Below, piece by piece: positions 11,901 through 22,962 of a DNA stretch of 64,000 nucleotides. Location: assembly GCA_035079385.1 (NCBI GenBank), contig JAVHKY010000004.1, positions 11,997,001-12,061,000 on the forward strand, written 5' to 3'. Below the pieces are notes generated by a model. That model worked only from the letters and a program-made list of their open reading frames with translations. It searched no databases and was not told the origin of the DNA. Made by a program: the position numbers and the translations under genes. The DNA comes from Aspidiotus rigidus (Eukaryota > Arthropoda > Insecta > Hemiptera > Diaspididae). Position 1 is the first letter of the stretch; each line of letters starts with the position of its first letter.

Positions 11901-12240
11901 AACAGTCTGAAAATATTGAAAAATTGAATATATCCACTTTTTCAACCAGAAGAACATCAGTGATTTTTTTTATATTCTTTTTATCAATAAGGTGAAAATT
12001 TATGTAAACACGTTCGCCAAATTGGAAAAAAATAGTCAATAAATTCTCCAGTCATTGGAACGGTCTAGAAATCGTAGAAAATCGAGGAAGGCCTTTTTTT
12101 CAACCTGGACGACCGTAATTTTAGGCTGTTCGTTCATTGGTATGGTCGAGTCTTATAAGAACATTTACGTCGAGTTTAAAAAATTGAAAAAATTCTCTAG
12201 TTGTTGGGACGCTCTGGAAATATTAAAAAATCAAAGATAC
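8935..12240. mobile_element. Foldback-type element, copy 1 (single arm)
   Basis: A head of about 600 bp (8935-9540) starts AAAAAGGCTCTAG and contains the phrase GGCCTTGGTCGAAAAATGTTTCA. It is followed by a 147-bp tandem array (about 9575-12235). The same head-plus-array order occurs twice, in opposite orientations, in the complete element at 55585-58630. This copy lacks the second head and is therefore a broken or half element. A Penelope fragment begins about 20 bp beyond its end. Open frames in the head (9233-9532 minus) are partly shared between copies but match no protein I know. Confidence 0.75.
9575..12235. repeat. 147-bp tandem repeat array, about 16 units
   Basis: The repeating phrase is CACCCTGGAGGACCGTGAG, TTTTGGTATTTCGTTCATC, then CGAGTTTGAAAA and TTCTCCAGTCGCTGGAACG. 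The GTGAG landmark falls at 10161, 10307, 10454, 10600, 10746 and 10892, giving periods of 146-147 bp. Units between 10000 and 11000 are the most alike; those past 11590 are older and up to about 157 bp. Because 147 is a multiple of three, the minus strand gives multi-unit open frames with a 49-residue repeat (MNEIPKLTVLQGEK ...), which I regard as incidental. Confidence 0.95.
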
Positions 12241-12257
12241 ACATTCACCACTATGAT

Positions 12258-12464
12258 TCATTTGTTACTTTTTCCCCCTCGAGTCGCAGTACGGCATATT
12301 TCACCAGCTAATGGCAATATTTTCGATCTCATGCTGATGTGTACTGATCGCACTTGATACCTTTTTCCAGCAGGATTTGTTCTTCTTCTCCGAAATCGGT
12401 TCTGGGAGCAGAATTGTACTCTGGTATCGCTATCTTTTCTGAATTTACTGCGAAACTCAATCAC
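12258..12464 (-). pseudogene. Penelope-like element RT fragment (N-terminal side)
   Basis: The minus-strand frame has RVQFCSQNRF followed by NPAGKRYQV. This corresponds to the N-terminal region of Penelope-like reverse transcriptases (consensus-like: V-x-FCSQ ... T-x-EE-x-LLxKGxxY). The nucleotide phrase TTTTTCCAGCAG ... GGTTCTGGGAGCA is shared with the Penelope copy at 61375-61430. Only about 100-180 bp are alignable, so this is a scrap of an element abutting the foldback array. Confidence 0.6.
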
Positions 12465-13937
12465 CTATACTTCGTCATACATGATTTAGAAACAGTAGAG
12501 AGAAAGCTAGAACTAAGACAGACCAATGTGAAGCTCTACCGTTTTACATATTTAACCAAAGATATTGTACCACGATGACGTCTCCTTCTGCATATTTACC
12601 AAGAGTTTATACATGAATGACTTTCAAAGACTTTTTGTACCTAGTACCTACAAACACCACCTATACAATTTAATTCACAAAGATATAGTACGCATATATA
12701 CCTTTGAAGGATATTATAGCGTGCAAAAATTCCGATTCTACACTATACATACAGGCTGTCGCAGAACAATCATTGCATATTTCAAAGATATTGTATCACG
12801 TATGAAAAAATAGCTTAGATTTTTACCGACAAGCACAAATGATGTACCTCAACTAAAGTGTAAGATATTCTTTTGCAAAATTTGATCTCTATGAACCTAA
12901 CAGGTAGTGTGTAATCACACGGATGGACGCGTGAGAATTCTTTGAAAACAATAAGTGGAACAATAACAAGTAGTGTTTAGAAATTTGAAGAATAACTTAA
13001 TATGCTGTCGGTCGGGAATATAGACAACTATAAGATCGCCTATGAAAACACGATATTCGTGCTTTGTAATCATCGCAGTCATACTGGAAGTAAATACTAA
13101 GATTCATCCGATTGAAATCACACAAAAAATATTAATCGTTTTTTAGAACATTCCCATATGAATTGTATTTATTGTTTAGTTTTTGTTTCTACTGCCTGAA
13201 TCATAAACTTCTTCTATAACACGCGAACCAAAAAAAGCGACCATCCTTTATAACGCAGAAAAACAAATAGGTACTAGGGACCACTCGTGTTCATGTACTC
13301 GGTTGGGTGTAAGTTATACGATTGCGGTTGTCATTCAAAAAATCAATTTTCGAAAAAACCTCAGAGTTTTAAACCAACTTTCAGAAGGAGGGAGAATTGA
13401 CTCGAACCCCACGCGGTCGTATCCAAATAGTACGGCGCGGTATACGTTTCAGTAGCGTACCTACGTTCACGAATGAAACATTCTGCCCGGTTCAGATTAT
13501 GATGATAATAATCGAATCGAAGATATTCTTTCGTGTTTATACGGCCTGGTATACGCTCGCAGTAGGTGGTAGAGTAACCACCGACATATAAACGCCACCA
13601 ACATTAAGTACCGACATCTGACTAAATAGGATTAACGTAGGTACGGCGGGTTGGCAAAACATCGGGTATTGTCCGCGTTTGATTTTCCGTCGCGAGAAAA
13701 TTTTGTTGTTACAATACAATATTATGGTGCGATATAATCTACAATCGCATACTTTGTATAGGTGTCGTGTAAATCGTAAACCTGCTGCGAAATTATTATT
13801 TAAGGTGCTAAATTGCAGTAATTGGGCCGCACACTGCGCGCGATATGAAGAAACCGTATACATACTCGTGCGATACCTATCGATTGTGCGTATTCTCTAT
13901 ATACGATACTTATCACTCTGTTTTTACTTATTTTCAG
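12465..13937. other. Dll 5' flank or 5' intron; no gene seen
   Basis: No transposon or coding region was recognised. A diverged 30-bp repeat containing AAAGATATTGTA and CACG occurs at about 12545-12578 and 12776-12805. A probable splice acceptor ends this stretch: a pyrimidine-rich run then ATTTTCAG, with AG at 13936-13937. It would join an upstream, unidentified 5'UTR exon to the Dll coding exon. Open frames at 13537-13863 and 13679-14359 are shadows. Confidence 0.45.
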
Positions 13938-13973
13938 AAAAGCCTTTGGAGAGAAGGCATCATCAGCCGTACA

Positions 13974-14355
13974 ATGGCGGCTGGAGATTCGCTGGACAAC
14001 CAGCATGCGCATCATCAGCAACACTTGAGCGTGAACGGACCTCCGACTTCGCTGCACCAAGACGTGGACAGCGGAAATGCACTCGTAAATACCTCGAAGT
14101 CTGCGTTTATCGAACTGCAGCAACATCCGTACAACACGAGCGCTGGTATACGAAGTGCTTACCATCCACATCATTTCAGTCACCAAAGTTTACAAGCGAA
14201 TACCGCTTCCTTATCGCATCATCATTCCGTCGATACGAGTGGTTTCGTGTCTCCGAGGACGTCGCTCGCGTATCCGTTCTCGTCGATGCACCAAAATTCT
14301 CAACCCGGTTATTTAGGTTCCTATACGCCGCAGTGCCCGTCTCCGGCCAAAGAAG
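13974..14355 (+). CDS. Dll: Distal-less homeobox protein, first coding exon (partial)
   Basis: Dll is the homeodomain transcription factor required for distal limb and other appendage development in arthropods; it acts in the nucleus. This exon encodes the N-terminal 127 residues plus the first base of codon 128. Diagnostic conserved blocks are KSAFIELQQH (residues 42-51), GIRSAYHPHHF (58-68) and FVSPRTSLAYPFSSMHQNS (91-109), then GYLGSYTPQCPSPAKE at the exon end. These match the Dll/Dlx N-terminal region that precedes the homeodomain. The start is the ATG in the context ACAATGGC: it sits 36 bp after a good splice acceptor, and the frame upstream of it has no Dll-like sequence. The exon ends at the donor AGAAG|GTAAGT, leaving a phase-1 intron. 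The N-terminus is His/Gln-rich, as in other insects. The homeodomain would be in a later exon and was not found in this window. Confidence 0.93.
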
Positions 14356-14361
14356 GTAAGT
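14356..14361 (+). other. Dll: Splice donor of Dll exon
   Basis: GTAAGT directly follows AAG, a consensus donor. Reading past it gives LISYFNLYPLF and then a stop, unlike Dll. The intron it opens should run at least to the next Dll exon, not seen up to 64000. Confidence 0.9.
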
Positions 14362-14740
14362 TTCTGATAAGCTATTTTAACCTATACCCTCTTTTTTGAG
14401 AAAGGCCGAAAGTTGTTAGGATAGGGATACTTGGACCTTGTGTGTCGTATGTGCAGCACCGCCCGTCATCCATTATGGAGTAGGCGCGGGTTGCGTATGC
14501 ATTTAATATTGTTTCCTCCAACACCGGAATCGACCCTTTCGGGTATAACTTCAGTGAAGGAGGAATCTCCTAGGCGAACCCCCTCTTCTACTCGGCAACT
14601 GCCAAGTTGCTTTGGCAACCGCCAAGCTGCAGTGCCCCCCTGGCACGCACAAAAAACATAAGAACACTCACAACAACAAACACCACCACACTACACAATA
14701 CAGTAGGTCACTGTTGGAGTTTCTTCATCTTCTTCTCTCT

Positions 14741-16846
14741 TCAGGGAAGGTCTTGGTCCTCTTCTTCCTGCAGATCTGGATGTTGATGGTACACAGGTGT
14801 TGAGTAGGCCATAGCGTGGTTCTGCATTTGCCTATTCCATTCCTGGTCCATCCTCCTCTTCATGATGGTGGCCGCAAATTCAGACACCTGGTTCCATGCT
14901 TCTTCGGAACCTAGCATGGTGGGTACCAGGCTACTCGGGTCGAGCGCTTCATCTACCTCGATCTCTTGAAGAGATCGACTAAGCTCGTCCCGCTCACGCC
15001 TCCACGCCTCACACTCAAATAAGGTGTGTTGTGGTCCATCATCCCGCCCTTGGTTACAGTGCGAACACCTTGCCTGCTCAACTCTCCTTAACTTCTCGTG
15101 AAGGTACTTGTTGAAGCAGCCATGGCCGCTTAACACCTGCGTCAGGTGAAAGTTCAGCTGACCATGGTGTCAGTTCATCCACTCATCAAGGTCGCGTATT
15201 AGCACACGGGTTGTCCATGTACCCAGCTCACTCTGGGCAATTCTTGCTTTCCACTTTACAAGCAAGGAGCGCCTGGCCTCCTGCTTGACCCGTAAAGCTT
15301 CTCGGTTGGTCGTCGTTCTCTTCTTTGCTTCGAACACCACCGCTCTCTCCTCAGCAAGGAGCTCGATTGGTGGTGAACGTGCTAATACACAAAGAGCCTC
15401 CGTCGAGACAGTGCGGTAGGCACTAACACACCTCAGCGCAGCTCTTCGTTGGATCTTTACCATCTCTCTTCTTCGGTATGGTATCTTCATGCAGTGGGCC
15501 CATACTGGCGCACCATATAGGAGGATCGACAAGGCGGTGCTCATCATGATCCTTCTCCTTGCTTCTCTCGGTCCTCCCAGGTTCCACATAAGGCGGCTTA
15601 GGTATCCAACTACCCGGCCCGCCTTTTCCGCTGCCATCAAGAAATGGTGCCTGAAGCTCAGCGTTGAGTCAAACCAGATGCCCAGGTATTTCATTTGCTT
15701 CTTGGTTTCAATTTCCACACCTCGCAGGCGAAAGGTGGGTGGCTTGAACTTCCGACGGGTCGTGAATAAAATGGCCTCCGTCTTACTTGCTGCTAGTTCA
15801 AGTCCAGCCGACTCGATCCAACGCGTCACATCCTCTAGGGCCCGGTTTACCCTGCTCTCCACCGCTACAGTTGTTTCGGCGATGCATACCACCAGGGTGT
15901 CATCCGCATAGCAGATAAACTTGACCCCCGGTGGCAGCTTCACCTTAAAGATTCCGTTAAATGCGACGCACCACAAAAGCGGCCCAAGGACCGACCCCTG
16001 CGGCACCCCACAAGTAACAGGGCGCTTTACTGTACCAGCAGACGTCTCTGCCTGGATTTCACGGCAGCTAAGATAGCTGGTGATCATCCTGAGCAGGTAT
16101 GCGGGCACTCCTGCGTTCACAAGAGCTTCCAATATCATCTTCCATGGAATTGAATTGAACGCATTTCTTATGTCGAGGCTGACGGCTGCGCAAAACTGAC
16201 GCATATCAATTGCTGACTTGGCTATCCTCTTCAGCCGGATCCCAGCATCTGATGTGCAGCGTCCAGTTTGAAAACCGTACTGGCTATCAGAGATTATATC
16301 TCTTTCCTTCAGATAGCTCTCCAAACGATTGGCTATCACTCTTTCTAGAAGTTTCCCAACATTGTCTAGCAGACAAAGTGGACGATAAGAGGATGGTAGA
16401 CCAGGTGGTTTATCCTTAATAGAATCAATACGTTTTTTAATTTTACGGTCATCCATCATAGAGAAATATACTCAAAGAGAGTAACGAAACAATACAAGAA
16501 CCGCACAATATTATAAACAGACCGAGCGCTTTCGACTAAACAGTCATTCTCACGGTATAGAAAGCGACTCTTGTATTGTTTCGTTACTCTCTTTGAGTAT
16601 ATTTCTCTATGGTTTATCCTTCTTATCGATCAACGCTAGCCTGGCTTTCTTCCATCGCACAAGGAACAGTCCCCCAACAATTGCCGCATTGAATGTATCA
16701 ACAAGCAGTGCTGGGTCAACTGAATGTATGGCGCTCCAGACTGGATTTGGAATCTCATCCGGGCCTGGAGCCTTCCAATACTTACCCCGCAGTCTATTGA
16801 CTGCTGCATCAACCTCCTCAATGCCTAGGAGGGATATACCATCCTC
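14741..16846 (-). pseudogene. R1-clade LINE ORF2: reverse transcriptase to C-terminus
   Basis: Reverse transcriptase and C-terminal domain of a non-LTR retrotransposon. Order on the minus strand: KAPGPDEIPN at about 16790-16760 (RT N-terminal block), a 193-bp insertion, then a long frame 16459-15170 with SYRPLCLLDNVGK, SQYGFQTGRCTSDA, SLDIRNAFNSI (catalytic Asp), GVPQGSVLGP and YADDT (residues 184-188 of that frame). The thumb follows, then LDEWMN and an in-frame TGA at 15172-15170. Reading resumes in the same frame with LTQVLSGHGCFNKYL and an RCSHC ... HTLFEC zinc knuckle, ending at 14741. The LTQxLxGHGxF block is characteristic of R1-type elements. Lesions are few (one stop, one insertion, 5' truncation), so the copy is relatively young. 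Tryptophan or cysteine codons could have mutated to this TGA. Confidence 0.93.
16418..16610. mobile_element. Foldback insert inside the R1 element, probably Penelope-LTR derived
   Basis: The 193-bp insert is flanked by the 11-bp direct repeat GGTTTATCCTT (16407-16417 and 16611-16621). It contains two perfect-looking inverted arms of about 43 bp (16457-16499 and 16569-16611), separated by about 70 bp. The inner part on the minus strand has GACTGTTTAGTC, a 4-bp stem-loop, then GAAA and AGCGCTC. This resembles the stem II, GAAA and self-complementary helix III layout of hammerhead motifs in Penelope terminal repeats. Assignment to Penelope is inferred and weaker than for the two other copies. 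Confidence 0.6.
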
Positions 16847-16861
16847 TAGGATAGGGATACT

Positions 16862-17689
16862 ATACAAAGAGTAAATTTGAGTTGCGAATACCACAGAAAT
16901 TAATAATGGTTGGCAATCCGGAAACGCCCACTTGTTGTTTAATTTCAATTTCTGGGTTATTTTCAACTCTAACTTACTCCTCAGAGTATCTCTCTCTTAA
17001 TAAGAATAATCGTAATCCAGAAAAACGGATGAAGTCGGCTATGCAAGTAACTTGAAATAAAATTTGGTGTTCGGGAAAGATTTCACCTTTCCGGACCATG
17101 TACACTCCGTCTCTAGAGGAGTGGAACAAAACCGACTCTGCGCAGCAAACGTTAACAACAATATCATCAATACTTAAACACGTGACACAATTACGAAGTA
17201 GCACGACTCGTGCCTTCAATATGGTTTTCATCTTATAGTTGGAAAAACTTTATCGAAACGCATATATTTTACAGTTAGAAGGAGTAAACTGGTTTTGCAA
17301 CGCACGGTAACGCTGCATCATCAGTACTAACCTAAAAAAAGTTTTTCCGATTATTTGAAATAAATCGCAACGAACATTATCTGAATTTTATGGTTTTCAT
17401 CTACGGTGGAAAATACATACAGAAGCAATAGAAATTGAGAGCAAGTTGCTTTTAGTATTTTTAGGCGCAGATCTAAACCGTTTTCGCCTTTTTTGACATG
17501 TTTCATGTCTTTGCTCTGACCCCTGCCCTGATTTTGAAATTTGAGTGCGTCCGTCCGTGCTGGGACTTGAAAAAATTTCGATATCCTGATCCCTACCCTG
17601 ATTTCGTAATTTGTGTACGTGCTTGCGTCCGTCCGGCTGGTCACATGACCTTATATATATTTAACCTATACTAGGCTGAAGCCTTCATT
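16862..17689. other. Intronic DNA with a short duplicated segment
   Basis: No gene. At about 17515-17640 a segment occurs twice, with CCTGATTT, then AATTTG, then GCGTCCGTCCG as landmarks. Between the copies is a GGGACTTGAAAAAATTTCGA phrase resembling the minisatellite unit found at 5.2, 18.3 and 54.4 kb. Confidence 0.5.
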
Positions 17690-18110
17690 ATACTAGGTTT
17701 TATATTAGCTTTATACGAGGATTATACTAGTCTTGAAATATTCTAAACTGGACCGATTCTAGATCACGAAAAAGGGCAAACGAGCGGAGTGAATGAGCCC
17801 TCCAAAAGCCACTAGTGACCCCCAAAAGCTATTACCTTAAAATTTTCTACAGTAGATTTATACTAGATCAAGGAGGGGAGCGAACAAGCGGAGCGAATGA
17901 GCTTTCCAAAAGGTATTATTTTGAAATATTCTAAACTGGACCTATACCAGACTAAGGCGAGTAAGCTCACCAAAAGCCACTAGCTTAGAATATAGACCAT
18001 GAAGGCTGAAAGTGAGCTCCCCAAAAGCTATTATCTTGATATTCCAAAGTGGACCTATACTAGATCCGCGAGTGAGCTCCTCAAAAGCCACTAGCTACTG
18101 AGAAAGACAT
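17690..18110. repeat. Degenerate tandem repeat, units about 100 bp, about four copies
   Basis: Recurrent phrases are GGACCTATACTAGAT, GCGAGTGAGCTC, CCAAAAGCCACTAGC and CTATTATCTTGAAATATTC. Copies are diverged and partly deleted. Confidence 0.7.
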
Positions 18111-18202
18111 GAAACATGATCTTTATTAATTTGGCTATGCCAGAAAATTTATAAGTTGCTAGATCCAGCTATCAGTCAAGACAAAAATGATTTTTTTGTT
18201 TT

Positions 18203-18530
18203 AGCGGGGAACCCGTTATCCTTTTTGTTGGGGGTTCTTCCAGGAAATTTTCGTCCGCGAGCGCAAGCTGGTGATGGTGTCACGAGGTTGATGACGTCAC
18301 GGAGAGGGGAGGAGGCCTTAGAAAAATTCCTACCTCTGAGCTATATATGATAGGAGGGGGATTTGGAAAAATTCCGACCTCCGAGCTATATATGATAGGA
18401 GGGGGACTTGGAATTCGACGGCTTCCTTGAAATTGCAGCGCGTTCAAGTTGTCACGTCATATGATTTTCAGGACTTGGAAAAACTTCAGGCTCTATAGGG
18501 GACTCGGGACAGACTGCAATGGTATCTAAT
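18203..18530. repeat. Dispersed minisatellite element, copy 2
   Basis: It begins AGCGGGGAACCCGTT (18203-18217), then TTTTTGTTGGGGGTTCTTCC and TTTTCGTCCGCGAGCGC, as in copy 1. It has about two to three minisatellite units and the same tail, TTTTCAGGACTTGGAAAAAC ... GACTCGGGACAGACTGCAATGG. Similarity ends near 18530. Confidence 0.75.
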
Positions 18531-21500
18531 TTTTGTGTAGTCTCTCACGACTATCCTTCTTGTCAATTTTTTTACCCCTTTCTCCTTGAAAAAATTCTTC
18601 TCTTTCGCGTGGTGAAGTCCAAAATGTTTTTTGGAGAAGAGGTCCAGTGGCTGTAAGGTAAACAAAATCATTGAAATCCCAGCATCAATGTATCCTCCTT
18701 TATTCCTCAGTCCGAAAAATCTTTCTATATACTTCTCTTCGACAGTATTTTACTCTCCCTCTTTTTTGGGGAGAGTTTAGAGGGTATCTAGAGCGCCTAA
18801 TAGGGCGTCCGTCAAAAATTCAATGAGATTTGAAATTCGGAGAAACGTTATTTCCAAATCACGGAAGGTCCATGAAATTTGTTCCAGAACTCGGAGGAAA
18901 CGATGGATACAATCTGAGGACACGTAACGGTTGGGAAAAAATTCAGAATTTGAGGATAAAACAATAAGAAGTTATCCAGACAGTCTCTAGCCATTTCAAG
19001 AGAGTCTCATAGAAGCACAGAATCGACAAAATTGAACTATTGACCACAAATCAATGATGATCGGATGAATTGGGGTAGAGAGAGACTATCAGGCGTCAGA
19101 CAATAATAAGAGTCAAGTAATTATTTTTTTCGTGAGAAAAAATAATATTTAGCGTCTTTGGCCCTAAATTTAAGAATGACAGTGAAAATGACTCTAAATC
19201 TCTCTTGATGACGTCACACCTTCATTCAATCGTCTTCTATAAAACACTCTAAGGAGAGACATGATGGGACTCCATCTTGTACACGATCAAGTCTCCATAC
19301 CAAGAGAAAAAAAAAGGACTTCCTCACATTTCTATATAATTATTCATCTCCGATTCTCCCTCCATCTTAAATTCATTACCTTGTATTTGCTTCATATGAG
19401 TACCTAGCTATAACTTTTCTTCAATATCTAAAATCCAACATGAATACAATTTCCTGTGACAATTTTACATAGTTTTCGATCCAATGCGATTTCTGTCTTC
19501 GCTTCTGTTTTCCATTATTTCCATCTTTTGTGAGGCATCTCCGTAGTTTCTATAATTTCACGTCTTTATCAAGTTTTTAAGAGAGTCGATAAGAATCGTA
19601 ACGGTTGGTGACTGCAACGTCCTTCTTCTCTACGGTCCTTCGGAGGCCAATCATACTTTTTGAAATAAACCTTATATCGAACCTTAACAATATCATCGAC
19701 TATACTTCAAAATTTGCTTTCTTTCCCTCTCTTCATGCTTCTCCAATCCTAAGATACCCTCGTTCTTTCCCTCACCTTTTTGAATTCAAAGTCCACTTTA
19801 TCGCCTTTATATATAGGTACTTTGAAGCTGATTCCTCCAGGAATTTCTTACCCGAGCGGGCACGCGAGCTCTGATGACCGGTTCGGCAGTTCGCACTAGG
19901 TTTGTATGCTATGGGAATGTACCCCTACAATCCTATTACAACTGCGCAAAAGTAATTTCAATTCTTTTATCTCAAGTGAATCACTGGTAAACGTGTGTTT
20001 CGGAAGTTGTAGACAATTTGTTTCCTGCGCTAAATAAATTACAATGAGCACATTGTTTTTCGTTATATAGTTACGCGAGTTACGTGTAGAGGCTTTGTAG
20101 CTTAACCGAGTTGTTCTTATGGTGTGAAGCAGGTTATACCTTTATTCAAATTTTCACACGTATCAAAATTTCGACAAAATTTATCGATACAATATAGCAG
20201 AACATCAAACTTCAATCAGTGTAATATGAACTTGCTTAGGTAACCATATACCAAGTATGATATCTTATATTACGTACACGAGAACTTAGTATATTCGATT
20301 AGTTTTGTTAATTTGGAAAACCCTTTCGTCGTTTCAACAAACTTCAGTTCAGGCGTTTGAAATTAAATCGTTCGACCAAACACGCCCATAACATAATCCA
20401 AGTCTGTTATACAATTTCACTCTTTCGAATACATCCGCTAACCGCTGTGTGCGCTGTGCCGCCCCGGACGCTTTTGCATCTCGTTGCTGATGCGGTACCT
20501 ACAATAAACCATAGTCTACCACATCGTATACTCCGTACCCATTTACAGATATAGGGTTCATGCAAGTATGGGTATTGTATACACAAACGAGATGGAGATC
20601 AATAATTGATTCGAAGATCTATTAATGAGTCATCATATGCAGTATAATAGACTCTTTAGAAGTACAAAACTGATGAATGGAATGGAGTAACGAGAAGTTC
20701 AAGAAAAAGCATCTTCACAGAATAGATTAAAAATCCGCCTGTGCTGATGAGATTTTTTGATTTTCTATTAAGTGCGAGTAGCTCTAAAGTAAAAAGACCA
20801 GACTGATTTAAAACTTCGAATTTTCACACGCGTACGTAGCGTTCCTACCTCTAGATAGAATATCATCGCGAAGAACAACCTTGAGAGTTTCTCATACACG
20901 CAGGTGACCAAAAAGCATATCAGTTAAACAACAGAAAGGTAGGTACCTAGCTCAAGAAAGAGAAGGAAATAATATGCATCTTAAGACTTGAGTTTAACAT
21001 CAAATCAAATTTTTCTCAATTTTCTGACACAACAGATGTTCGATGAGGAACTTGGAAATCTAAATTTTACAAAAAAATCCAATACGAGTTTTCTTGCAAA
21101 TATGAAACTAAAGTAAAAATAGCTTTCTATAATGACTTAAATATCAAAACGGAAACAAGGGGAGAAAATCAATCCCTCCTAGACAACTACCTAATTATAT
21201 AATATACCCTCTATAATTGAGAATCACGCTGCTCGAATAAACACAGAAGAAAATTTCGTTATCGATTCAAGAATGTAGCTGTCTCCATAAACGAATAATG
21301 AATCCACCAGTGCAGTGTGAAACACTCGAGCATTCGACTGCGATACCATAGACTATATCCGAGTAACCCATAAATGAATTATATCGCGTACTCGTATCTA
21401 TTTGACTATTCTGATACCTACTTCATATAAAATTATCAATTTCACGCTCGAAACGTGGCTGATATCAATAAACGAAGAGTTGAAATACAACACTTGTCAA

Positions 21501-22245
21501 TTCGATAAAATAATGCGTATATTTTCTTACGTATATATTCTTCCTTCATCAATTTTATCAATCACGATGATAGGCGGACGGAACGCTGAATAAAACTATT
21601 TATGGAGTAGGTACGTATATAGGCCCATATTATCAGCACTTCTTAATGAGCGTTCAGAATCCGAATGTCAATCTGTATGGCAATAATTCGTTTCGCTTAT
21701 ATATCGCACACTTTTCTTGGCGGCATTTATACATTGTAAAAACTGATTTAGGAATTCGGAAGGTAACTCACATCAGTATTATTTAATAAAAATTGAAAAG
21801 AACTTACTAAAAGCTGAATTTCTAAAGTCACATCAACATCTTCTTCGCTTTGAGTTCCCGTGCTTGTTCTCTCAAATTAGAGACGAGAATAAAACTCGTA
21901 CCGGTAGTTGTAAGATTGGTACCTATGGGTTAAAAAGAAGATTTAGATACTACATTGAATCATCAAAAACAGTTTTTCTCATAATCCTTTAAGGTAATCT
22001 CAATGAGTCAATAAACAATAACAACATGTCAAATCAGGTGCTCACTATGAAAGTTCTGTTGCAAAGATGAATTTCCAGCGAGATTACATTTTTTGGGAGA
22101 AGTCATTTCCATGAGACTGATTTACTCTGACGTCACAGTCACAAACTACCTAAGGCGCAGGTGCTATAGTACGTTCCAATTTCCAAATGAGAGTACATAC
22201 ACTTTGATAACAGTGTATATTAGCGCAGGAGTGAAGAGTAACCCA
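18531..22245. other. Intronic DNA, nothing recognised
   Basis: About 3.7 kb with no transposon or domain that I recognise. 18720-18800 and 19200-19560 are T/C-rich. 19900-21700 looks single-copy and keeps CpG words. Scattered open frames of 60-90 codons have no recognisable content. Confidence 0.45.
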
Positions 22246-22560
22246 ATTTGGGCCGCACAGCGCTAGCGTCGCCTTGCATTTTTACCAAGCGGGGAGGAAT
22301 TGAAAACGGGAGCTAAATTATGGCGGTATATGGGGAAAAAATTAAAAACTCAAAATTACGCTTGAATGAAGCAGATTTGACTTCCGAAAATCCCATAAGA
22401 GATGTTCACAAATAAAAATTCTACAAATCAGATGAGATGACAAAATCTTCAATTCCACTTCATTCAAGAGTTATTCCAAGTTTTTCATTTTTCTCTCATA
22501 TAACGCCATAGTTAGTAGCTCCCGTTTTCAATTTTGGCAAAAATACCATTTTAGGTAAAC
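22246..22560. repeat. One-ended copy related to the TTTGGACCGG MITE
   Basis: It starts TTTGGGCCGCACAGCGCTAGCGTCGCC, the same terminal motif as the elements at 22701 and 51011. No matching right end was found; similarity fades within about 300 bp. Confidence 0.4.
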
Positions 22561-22700
22561 AAACCACACGCGTAATTAGCATTTAACAATCTTAGCCAAT
22601 GGCTGGCTCGAATTCACGGGCTGAAAGGGCCTTCTCTTTACCGCTCTGCCAAAAATACTGTTATCAAAACTGTACACTTACTCTTATTTGGAACCTATTA

Positions 22701-22962
22701 TTTGGACCGGGCAGCGCTAGCATCGCGCAAAATTTTTGAATTTTTTAAAATCTCTCAAAAATATGATCATCTGAAAGAAAATTTTCCACTCTTCAATTTC
22801 GTTCCTTACGAGTACACGCCTAAATTCATTATTTTTAGAGAAATTTAAGAAAAACTAAAAAATCACCTTTGGTTTCAAGTCACGATCACCGTTCGCTTAT
22901 CAGTACTTTCTAGGCATTTTACATAGGCGACGCTAGCGATCCTACAATGTGACCGGTCCAAA
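22701..22962. mobile_element. 262-bp MITE with TTTGGACCGG termini, TA target
   Basis: Left end TTTGGACCGGGCAGCGCTAGC, right end (inverted) CCGGTCCAAA. The flanking dinucleotide is TA on both sides (22699-22700 and 22963-22964), suggesting a Tc1/mariner-type target. AGCGCTAGC and GCTAGCG words lie just inside both ends. Another end of the same family sits at 22974-23015. Confidence 0.65.

Larger units (their letters stand above)
14432..16846 (-). mobile_element. R1-clade LINE, 5' truncated, in Dll intron
   Basis: The insert is bounded by a perfect 15-bp direct repeat, TAGGATAGGGATACT (14417-14431 and 16847-16861), the target duplication. The coding part reads leftward; the 3'UTR (about 14432-14740) has no poly-A tail, as is common in R1-type elements. 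Its 5' end lies within the reverse transcriptase N-terminal region, so everything upstream (ORF1, endonuclease) is missing. A 193-bp foldback insert (16418-16610) interrupts it. It begins 76 bp after the Dll exon. Confidence 0.92.

Noticed and set aside
13390..13470. GGTTCGAGTCA on the minus strand, considered as a tRNA B box
   Set aside because: No A box at the right spacing and no cloverleaf stems.
13537..14359. Long frames overlapping the Dll exon in other frames (13679-14359 plus, 13800-14186 minus)
   Set aside because: The third frame matches Dll with many conserved blocks; these are shadows.
15489..15911. 140-codon plus-strand frame
   Set aside because: Antisense shadow of the R1 reverse transcriptase.
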